17,801 bases of DNA, taken from positions 1 through 17,801 of the forward strand of contig WTJO01000115.1 in assembly GCA_011524805.1 (NCBI GenBank). Reading direction: 5' to 3'. The position numbers were made by a program, and so were the translations under genes. Source of the stretch: Alphaproteobacteria bacterium (GTDB lineage Bacteria > Pseudomonadota > Alphaproteobacteria > Puniceispirillales > Puniceispirillaceae). The notes beneath the pieces were generated by a model. It was not told the DNA's origin. It did not search any database and saw nothing but the letters and a program-made list of their open reading frames with translations. Of the stretch, positions 1 through 5,647 are shown piece by piece (the first letter of the stretch is position 1; the number at the start of each line of letters is the position of its first letter).

Positions 1-296
1 ATTGGTATATTAATGCTTTTCACAGTCTCGCCTGCAGCGAAAACCAGTGTTCCAGAAGTGTTATCGGTGTAATCGGCGCCTTCAATTGCCGTGTCATCTG
101 CAATGTTGTAATTCACAGTGATAGAGGAACTATGTGCAGACGACAAGAAAACTGGAATGGTTTGGCTGACGGCGGACTCATCAGGAGTCGTAGCTCCAGA
201 CATATCGATGTCTATAGCCTCTGCAGGAAAAGCAATGGCTGACATTAAGTAAAGTGTAATTGTTGTCAAAAAAAGCGATTTTGCAAATCTATACAT
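1..296 (-). CDS. Secreted Calx-beta domain protein, N-terminal part (cut by window edge)
   Basis: The reverse strand reads open from an ATG at 296 to the window edge, about 98 codons. An AAGG ribosome binding site lies 8 nt upstream. The N-terminus is a clear Sec signal peptide: MYRFAK, a hydrophobic stretch, then a likely AEA cleavage site near residue 27. The mature part matches the Calx-beta motif, with beta-strand text such as ITVNYNIADDTA followed by the diagnostic GADYT...SGTLVFAAGET order at about residues 73-95. Calx-beta repeats are calcium-binding modules found in large surface or secreted bacterial adhesins and enzymes. What follows the domain lies outside the window, so the full function cannot be named. 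Codons are richer in A and T than in the neighbouring iol genes. The domain call is fairly certain; an adhesin role is a guess. Confidence 0.8.
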   Translation of the reverse strand, partial: MYRFAKSLFLTTITLYLMSAIAFPAEAIDIDMSGATTPDESAVSQTIPVFLSSAHSSSITVNYNIADDTAIEGADYTDNTSGTLVFAAGETVKSINIP

Positions 297-438
297 TTGA
301 CGCGCCTTGCTGAACCTCAAAGCTGTAAGAACGTCATGAATTTGTTAACATTTACAAAAATTTTAGAAGGCTCATTTAAGGCTTGTTTGATTTACCAGAT
401 AATGAATCGATCAAGTTTCTAGTCTGAATTCAGGAATT

Positions 439-585
439 TTATCTAAGTTTGCGCATTAGGAAAAAATAATTTATGCCCAGAATAACCGCTATCACAAGCC
501 CTGCGGCGGTGCCATAGACATCCATAACCCATGAGGATACCAGCAGCCCTGCGACCACAAATCCGATAGAAATAGCCATTTTCAT
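439..585 (-). CDS. Small two-helix membrane protein, 48 aa, unknown function
   Basis: The start at 585 (MKMAISIGFV) is chosen because AGGAGA sits 8 nt upstream of it. The same frame stays open to 705, but that extension overlaps iolC and has no comparable binding site. The product is almost entirely hydrophobic. One predicted membrane helix spans about residues 4-22 and a second spans about 26-44, joined by a short loop (MDVYGT) and ending in the positive tail RKLR. The gene lies 34 nt after the iolC stop on the same strand, so co-transcription is likely. I do not recognise the family. It could be a helper of an inner-membrane complex or an accessory to inositol uptake, but nothing in the sequence shows this. 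Confidence 0.6.
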   Translation of the reverse strand: MKMAISIGFVVAGLLVSSWVMDVYGTAAGLVIAVILGINYFFLMRKLR

Positions 586-619
586 TCTGGTATTCTCCTG
601 TATCAATGCCTGATAGGCA

Positions 620-2524
620 CTAGCCGGATTGTGTGGCGCGCGCATCATCCCACAAATTGCATAGACGCTGATAGTTTTCTGCCATGTCAGCAATCGCCTG
701 TTCATCTGTCAACTCGCCTACCATCCAAGCTGCCGCGCTTTTGGCAAAAATGGTTCGCCCCACAGCAAAGCCTTTTACCAGAGGATAGCGTGCGGCTACC
801 GCAAAGCTCTCAGCCAGTTTTTCTTCGCTCTCACCAAGCCCCAGAATAACAATACCGCGGGTGAACTGATCATTACGCTCAATCGCACCAATCACACGCT
901 GCCACGCAGCATCTGTCAATAGCGGTTCCAGCTTCCACCAGTCCGGATAAATCCCCTCATCATAGAAGCGCTGAATCACCATAGCAGATGTATCATCATC
1001 CACAGGCCCAGCCTTTGACGAGATAGCCTCCAGCAGAAATTCAAGATGGTTTCGCCGACACGCTTCAAACAGCCGCCTGATAGTATGGATTTGCGACTTC
1101 CATAAAGCCGCATCATCATCTGGATGACAGAAACACAGCACTTTGACCACCTGGTCACGTGGCCATTCAGACAGCCCGCCAAAGTCAGAACCTAATTCAG
1201 GTTCCAGCTCTAGCGGCCGTGAGCCTGGCCATTCTACGGGTCGGCCAGTCCATAATCCGGTGTCTGCCGAACGGAACAGGGCATTTTGCCCCAAACGACT
1301 ATCACATAAAAACCCATAGCCAGCCTTGCCATCTGCAACCGCTTGGGTAGCCTGCAAACACAGTTCTTTAAACTGGCCAATTTTCTTGGGCGTTGCACCT
1401 GCCAGCGCTTCCATCTGGCTACGATGATCAAAAGCAAACACCCGTAATTCAGGCCAGCTGAGATGACGGTTGGTGGCCCAATGCACCTGCTCCAGAACGG
1501 CATCATTACGCAAATCCGGCCTCTTTATTTTATAGTCAAAAAAGAAACACAGCTCAGCCCATGACGGATAGGCAGGTGTGCAACCATGACGGCTGACTGC
1601 AAAAGCGCCGCACGCATTGGCATATTTCAATGCAGTCGGCCAGTCTTCCCCGTCTAGCCAGCCTTTCAGCAGACCAGACATAAAGCCGTCCCCTGCGCCC
1701 AGCACATTAAATACCTCAATCGCAAAACCGGGGCCTGTCTGGCCGTCATCAAGACTGTTGCCAATTTCATCTTCAAAGACAACCGCGCCTTGCGCCCCGC
1801 GCTTGCAGACCAATGTTGCCGTGGTAACAGCACGCACAGCCCGAAGAGCTAAGAGTGTATCTGTGCTACCGCCTGCGATATGAAATTCTTCTTCTGTGCC
1901 GACAATCAGATCAAATAGATGAAGCGTAGATTGCAGCTTTTCAGTAACATTAGCTGATTCAACAAACCGGCTTTCCCCATCGCCATGACCGGCAACGCCC
2001 CACAGATTTGGGCGGTAGTCGATATCAAGGGCGGTACGCATGCCTGCCTCACGGGCGATGCTCAGGGCTTTCAGGGTGGCGGCCTCTACCTGTGGATGGC
2101 TCAGATGGGTGCCTGTGGCAATAACGGCGCGGGCTTCACGAATAAAGTCAGGGTCAATATCTTCAACTGAAAGCCCCATATCTGCGCAGTTTTCGCGATA
2201 GAAAATAAGCGGAAACTGTTCCTGATCACGTATCCCCAGCAAAACCAGCGCTGTCAGGCGCTCAGTGTCTGTTTTCACCCCCCTTACATCCACACCTTCA
2301 CGGACAAGTTCCTCTCGGATAAATCGTCCCATATGCTCATCACCTACGGCTGTGATTACAGCTGATTTCAGACCTAGCCGTGCTGTTCCACACGCAATAT
2401 TTGTGGGGCTGCCGCCGATATATTTATCAAAGCTGCGCATATCCTCAAGTGGCCCGCCTATCTGCGCGCCATACAGATCAACAGACGACCTGCCTATGGT
2501 GATAAGGTCAAGCGGTTTAGACAT
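620..2524 (-). CDS. iolC: 5-dehydro-2-deoxygluconokinase fused to DUF2090 aldolase-like domain
   Basis: This 634-residue protein has two parts. Residues 1 to about 325 are a PfkB/ribokinase-family sugar kinase, with the substrate-binding GGSPTN at 37-42 and the anion-hole motif GAGDG at 276-280, where D279 is the expected catalytic base. In inositol catabolism this enzyme phosphorylates 5-dehydro-2-deoxygluconate. Residues from about 330 to 628 match the DUF2090 domain (FAFDHRSQ near 363-370, GFLCDSR later). That domain is related to IolJ-type 2-deoxy-5-keto-gluconate-6-phosphate aldolases, so one chain may carry out two consecutive steps in the cytosol. IolC alone is about 325-340 residues, so this is the fused form, which is common in Proteobacteria. 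The start overlaps the iolG stop region by 8 nt, which indicates translational coupling. Confidence 0.93.
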   Translation of the reverse strand: MSKPLDLITIGRSSVDLYGAQIGGPLEDMRSFDKYIGGSPTNIACGTARLGLKSAVITAVGDEHMGRFIREELVREGVDVRGVKTDTERLTALVLLGIRDQEQFPLIFYRENCADMGLSVEDIDPDFIREARAVIATGTHLSHPQVEAATLKALSIAREAGMRTALDIDYRPNLWGVAGHGDGESRFVESANVTEKLQSTLHLFDLIVGTEEEFHIAGGSTDTLLALRAVRAVTTATLVCKRGAQGAVVFEDEIGNSLDDGQTGPGFAIEVFNVLGAGDGFMSGLLKGWLDGEDWPTALKYANACGAFAVSRHGCTPAYPSWAELCFFFDYKIKRPDLRNDAVLEQVHWATNRHLSWPELRVFAFDHRSQMEALAGATPKKIGQFKELCLQATQAVADGKAGYGFLCDSRLGQNALFRSADTGLWTGRPVEWPGSRPLELEPELGSDFGGLSEWPRDQVVKVLCFCHPDDDAALWKSQIHTIRRLFEACRRNHLEFLLEAISSKAGPVDDDTSAMVIQRFYDEGIYPDWWKLEPLLTDAAWQRVIGAIERNDQFTRGIVILGLGESEEKLAESFAVAARYPLVKGFAVGRTIFAKSAAAWMVGELTDEQAIADMAENYQRLCNLWDDARATQSG

Positions 2525-3512
2525 CTGCCAGCGCTACAGGCTTGCCTGTATCCAAAGATTGTTTGGCAGCTTCTGCCATTGCCAGCGCCTGCACCCCATC
2601 TTCCAGCGTTACAGGCATGGGATTATTTGCCTGCATAGCCTCAACAAACGCAGCCCATTCCGCCCGATAGGCTGGCATATAGCGCTCCAAGAAAAAATAG
2701 GTTGGCTTGGCACTGACAACACCATCTATTGTAGACTTCACAACACTGCTTTCCAGCATATTATTAGCTTGCAGCAACCCGTCTGCGCCCAGCACCTCCA
2801 GACGCTGATCATAGCCATAGCCTGCGCGGCGGCTGTTCTTGATCACTGCCAGCTTCCCATCTGCATAGGTCAAGGTCACAATCGCTGTATCAATATCGCC
2901 TGCCGCCCCAATCTCAGGGTCAACCACACAAGAGCCTGTCGCAGATATGCTTACAGGTGCTTCACCCATGATAAAATTTGCCATATCAAAATCATGGATC
3001 ATCATATCACGAAACAACCCGCCAGAGACCTTGATGTAAGAGACTGGCGGCGGGGCCGGATCAAATGATGTGATAGACAACAGCTCAGCCTTGCCAATCT
3101 CCCCTGCAGCAAGACCCGCTTTTATCAGTGCAAAATTTGGATCAAAACGGCGGTTAAAGCCAACCATCACTGGCTGGCCTGTCTGTTCTGCATTCGCCAG
3201 ACACACCCGCGCACGCGCCAATGACAAATCAACAGGTTTCTCGCATAACACAGCCTTGCCTGCACGGGTTGCCGCCTCGATCAAATCAGAATGGGTATCG
3301 GTTGAGGTGGCTACCAGCACAGCATCAATCGCGCTATCAGCGATAATCTCATCTGAACTTTTGACCGCAGCATCATATGGTGTGGCCAACGCTTCTGCTG
3401 CCGGCACATACACATCTGACACAGCCGCAAGCACACTATCTGGATGAGCCGAAATCGCAGCCGCGTGAACCTGACCAATGCGCCCTGCGCCTAACAGCCC
3501 TATTTTAAGCAT
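2517..3512 (-). CDS. iolG: Inositol 2-dehydrogenase
   Basis: This is a 331-residue Gfo/Idh/MocA-family NAD-dependent oxidoreductase. The N-terminal Rossmann fold shows GAGRIG at 8-13. EKP at 91-93 supplies the catalytic lysine K92, and GGLFRDMMIHD at 164-174 supplies the Asp/His pair (D169, H173) expected in myo-inositol dehydrogenases. The spacing of these three residues resembles that of the Bacillus IolG triad. It oxidises myo-inositol to scyllo-inosose, the first step of inositol catabolism. The start at 3512 is supported by AGAGGG 6 nt upstream (about 3519-3524). It is the first gene of the minus-strand iol transcript and overlaps iolC by 8 nt. Related sugar dehydrogenases share the fold, but adjacency to iolC makes the inositol assignment strong. 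Confidence 0.92.
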   Translation of the reverse strand: MLKIGLLGAGRIGQVHAAAISAHPDSVLAAVSDVYVPAAEALATPYDAAVKSSDEIIADSAIDAVLVATSTDTHSDLIEAATRAGKAVLCEKPVDLSLARARVCLANAEQTGQPVMVGFNRRFDPNFALIKAGLAAGEIGKAELLSITSFDPAPPPVSYIKVSGGLFRDMMIHDFDMANFIMGEAPVSISATGSCVVDPEIGAAGDIDTAIVTLTYADGKLAVIKNSRRAGYGYDQRLEVLGADGLLQANNMLESSVVKSTIDGVVSAKPTYFFLERYMPAYRAEWAAFVEAMQANNPMPVTLEDGVQALAMAEAAKQSLDTGKPVALADV

Positions 3513-3674
3513 TCTAAACCCTCTTTATCTAGACACCGCCACCGTTATCGGATTTTGTAATTAGGCTGACATATAATCACGTCACTGCCAACCACAGATT
3601 GGCTGTTTTCTATACTGTAATTCAGCCAGCCTCTGCAAGCCTCACCTGTCTTCAGCCTGTAGCCAGATATGTCA

Positions 3675-3686
3675 GCTGGTACCAGC
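3675..3686. repeat. Perfect 12-bp palindrome in the iolG/gcv divergent region
   Basis: GCTGGTACCAGC is its own reverse complement. It lies 163 bp upstream of iolG and about 90 bp upstream of the candidate gcv promoter. A palindrome of this size in a divergent intergenic region could be a transcription factor site, perhaps for an inositol regulator, but no regulator gene is in the window and no second copy was seen. The rest of 3513-3740 shows no gene. Confidence 0.35.
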
Positions 3687-3746
3687 GATATAGACGAAGA
3701 TATGGCATCTGTCCGTACAGGCAGTAATGAATGCTAATTTGTATGC

Positions 3747-3780
3747 TTGTCATCATCTGTAAAACATTGTAACCTATAAT
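3747..3780 (+). promoter_or_regulatory. Candidate promoter for the glycine riboswitch and gcv operon
   Basis: A consensus -10 box TATAAT lies at 3775-3780. That would place transcription initiation around 3787-3790, exactly where the riboswitch structure begins. The -35 region is poor: TTGTCA at 3747-3752 is the best match, but the spacer of 22 nt is too long for a standard sigma-70 promoter, so the -35 call is weak. Confidence 0.55.
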
Positions 3781-3790
3781 TGCTCTAGCC

Positions 3791-4056
3791 ATTTGGGGGG
3801 AGAGAGACAGCACTGGCATATAATGGTAACAGCCAAAATTAAGCGGTTACCATCAAGCCATGACAACTGGAAACAGGCTGTCCACCGAAGGAGCAAACGC
3901 CCTGAAAACTCTCAGGTAACCGTACTCCCAAATGTGAGCGCTCTGGAAAGTGGTGAGGTTTCACCCACCGACGGGGACAGATCAGGTTACACTCATCACG
4001 TGAAATCGAGGTGAGGCAAGCTGGTTAAAATCTCTCAGGTTTCAGGACAGAGGGGG
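3791..4056 (+). ncRNA. Tandem glycine riboswitch (two aptamers) upstream of gcvT
   Basis: Both aptamers carry the family's conserved text. Aptamer 1 is closed by ATTTGGG (3791-3797) pairing with CCCAAAT (3927-3933). Its P2 stem is GACAGC (3806-3811) with GCTGTC (3877-3882), followed by the signature CACCGAAGGAGCAAAC and then CTCTCAGGT at 3909-3917. Aptamer 2 starts at CTCTGGAAAG (3941-3950) and shows P2 GGTGA/TCACC (3952-3956, 3961-3965). P3 is CACC/GGTG (3966-3969, 4010-4013), followed by AGGCAAGC, CTCTCAGG (4032-4039) and GGACAGAGGGGG, whose CAGAG closes on CTCTG. Known family members turn on gcv genes when glycine is abundant. Unusually, aptamer 1 has about 65 nt inserted in P2, including an 8-bp hairpin (3823-3830 with 3846-3853). 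Aptamer 2 has a P3 arm of about 40 nt. Confidence 0.93.
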
Positions 4057-4060
4057 CATG

Positions 4061-4080
4061 ACCTCATCAATTGATGGGGT
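4061..4080 (+). promoter_or_regulatory. Hairpin in the riboswitch expression platform
   Basis: ACCTCATC and GATGGGGT form an 8-bp stem with one U-G pair around an AATT loop, directly after aptamer 2. No run of T follows, so it does not look like an intrinsic terminator. Control at the level of translation initiation is more likely. Confidence 0.5.
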
Positions 4081-4102
4081 GGTGCGCTATGTTCTGAACG
4101 AT

Positions 4103-4116
4103 AGGAGAGATTTTTG
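4103..4116 (+). promoter_or_regulatory. gcvT ribosome binding site with TTG start
   Basis: AGGAGAGA (4103-4110) precedes a TTG start codon at 4114-4116. The start is decided by this site and by the GcvT N-terminus (SQRHTPLHEFH). GAGAGAT at 4105-4111 is the exact reverse complement of ATCTCTC at 4030-4036 in aptamer 2, so the aptamer could hide this site when its own fold is open. Confidence 0.7.
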
Positions 4117-5214
4117 AGCCAACGTCACACTCCGTTACATGAATTTCATCTGGCACATCAGGCCAGAATGGTGCCTTTTGCCGGCTGGGACATGCCTGTG
4201 CAATATGATACAGGCATCAAGGCAGAACATCTGGCTACCAGAAATTCCGCTGGTCTGTTTGATGTATCGCATATGGCGCAAATTACGCTTGATGGCGAAA
4301 CAGCAGACAGGATGCTTGAACGTATTACCCCGACAGACCTGTCGTTAGTAGCAGAAGGCACGATGCGCTATTCTGTTTTTCTGAATGAGACAGGCGGGGT
4401 TCTGGATGATCTGATTATATCACGGCTGGATGGCAGATTGCGGCTAGTGGTCAATGCTGGTCGCGCCGAACATGATATTGCCTTTCTTAACGCTAATCTT
4501 GATAGCGACACCTTGATGAGCGTTAAAGATGATTGCGCCTTACTGGCACTTCAGGGGCCACAGGCAGAAACCGTGCTGGCCTCGCTGGGGGCCAATCTCT
4601 CAGGATTATATTTTATGCAGCTTTGCCATGCACAGATTGCCGGCATTGACTGTATGGTGATGCGCTCTGGCTATACAGGCGAAGACGGGTTTGAAATTTC
4701 GCTTGCCGCCAAAGACGCAACCGAACTGGCAGAAACGCTGGCCAGCCATGATGCGGTGACGCTGGCAGGGCTGGGCGCGCGCGATACCTTGCGGATAGAG
4801 GCAGGGCTTCCATTATGGGGGCATGAGCTGGATGAGACCATCACCCCTGTTGATGCAGGGCTGACATTTGCGATCTCGAAGCGCCGCCGCGAGCGGCGGG
4901 ATTTTCCGGGGGCAGATATCATCATGAAAGCCATTGAAGCGGGCGCCAGCCGTCATCTGACAGGTATCTTGCCAGATGGTCAGCGCCCTGTAAGAGATGG
5001 CGCTATTCTTGAGCTTGACGGGCAGACGGTTGGCCATATCAGCTCTGGCGGGTTCTCTCCCTCGCTAGACAGACCTGCTGCCCTTGGCTTTGTGGACAGC
5101 ACAATCAGCAAAGACGGGCAACAGCTTGTTGCGGCAGCGGGTGGGCGAAGCATTGAGGTCACCACGGCCGCCCTGCCTCTGGTGCCGCATCGTTATGCAA
5201 GGCCGCCGAAATAA
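4114..5214 (+). CDS. gcvT: Glycine cleavage system T protein (aminomethyltransferase)
   Basis: GcvT transfers the methylene carbon from aminomethyl-lipoyl H protein to tetrahydrofolate and releases ammonia. The 366-residue length is usual for the family. Recognisable segments are TPLHEFHLAHQARMVPFAGW at the N-terminus, GLFDVSHMAQ near residues 47-56, and GGVLDDLI near 94-101, which holds the Asp corresponding to the catalytic Asp of E. coli GcvT. Others are SGYTGEDGFEI and the C-terminal GHISSGGFSPSLDRPAALGF that pairs with the folate site. The start codon is TTG behind a strong AGGAGAGA. It is the first gene of the gcvTHP operon, with gcvH 40 nt downstream, and is under the tandem glycine riboswitch. 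I see nothing missing. Confidence 0.97.
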   Translation: MSQRHTPLHEFHLAHQARMVPFAGWDMPVQYDTGIKAEHLATRNSAGLFDVSHMAQITLDGETADRMLERITPTDLSLVAEGTMRYSVFLNETGGVLDDLIISRLDGRLRLVVNAGRAEHDIAFLNANLDSDTLMSVKDDCALLALQGPQAETVLASLGANLSGLYFMQLCHAQIAGIDCMVMRSGYTGEDGFEISLAAKDATELAETLASHDAVTLAGLGARDTLRIEAGLPLWGHELDETITPVDAGLTFAISKRRRERRDFPGADIIMKAIEAGASRHLTGILPDGQRPVRDGAILELDGQTVGHISSGGFSPSLDRPAALGFVDSTISKDGQQLVAAAGGRSIEVTTAALPLVPHRYARPPK

Positions 5215-5254
5215 TTTTTCACCTAACTGAAACAGAACAGCAAAGGAAAAACAG

Positions 5255-5620
5255 ATGATCTACTACACCAAAGACCATGAATGGATTGAAATAGACGGCG
5301 ACACCGGCACAGTCGGAATCTCGCCACATGCGATTGAACAGCTCGGCGATATCGTATTTATCGAATTACCTGAACAGGATAGCGATGTCTCGCAGGGGGA
5401 CGGGGTTGCGGTATTTGAATCTGTAAAGGCTGCCTCTGATATCTACAGCCCTGTATCAGGCACAATCACCGAGGTGAATGACCCTCTGGCTGATGATTTA
5501 TCATCAATCACGGCTGATAATGCGAAACAGTCATGGCTGTTCAAAATCAGGCTTAACAATGCAGGCGAGCTGGACAGTCTGATGGATGAAGCCGCCTATA
5601 ATGAACTGATCGCAGATTAA
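5255..5620 (+). CDS. gcvH: Glycine cleavage system H protein
   Basis: This is the 121-residue lipoyl carrier of the glycine cleavage complex. It shuttles the aminomethyl intermediate from GcvP to GcvT and then to the lipoamide dehydrogenase. The lipoylation site is the lysine in FESVKAASD (K58), in the usual beta-turn context, followed by SPVSGTITEVND. The N-terminal YYTKDHEWIE is typical of the family. It starts with ATG behind AAGGAAAA and sits between gcvT and gcvP on the same strand, 27 nt before gcvP. Expression is expected to follow the upstream riboswitch. No lipoyl ligase or L-protein gene is in the window. Confidence 0.97.
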   Translation: MIYYTKDHEWIEIDGDTGTVGISPHAIEQLGDIVFIELPEQDSDVSQGDGVAVFESVKAASDIYSPVSGTITEVNDPLADDLSSITADNAKQSWLFKIRLNNAGELDSLMDEAAYNELIAD

Positions 5621-5647
5621 TCTTATGTCCTGAAGATAGAGGTTATC

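Noticed and set aside
586..705. N-terminal extension of the small membrane protein (88-residue version)
   Set aside because: The extension overlaps the 3' end of iolC and is polar with no recognisable domain, while a strong ribosome binding site sits before the internal ATG at 585.
2265..3068. 267-codon plus-strand open frame opposite iolC and iolG
   Set aside because: It spans two confident minus-strand genes, and its translation is rich in Cys, His, Arg and Pro without any family signature. It is a shadow of the GC-skewed codons opposite.
3793..4014. 73-codon open frame on the plus strand upstream of gcvT
   Set aside because: It lies entirely within the tandem glycine riboswitch. The conserved aptamer sequence explains it, and the translation resembles no protein.
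4139..4348. Alternative frame within gcvT
   Set aside because: It overlaps the confident gcvT frame and starts inside conserved gcvT codons. It shows no independent signal.
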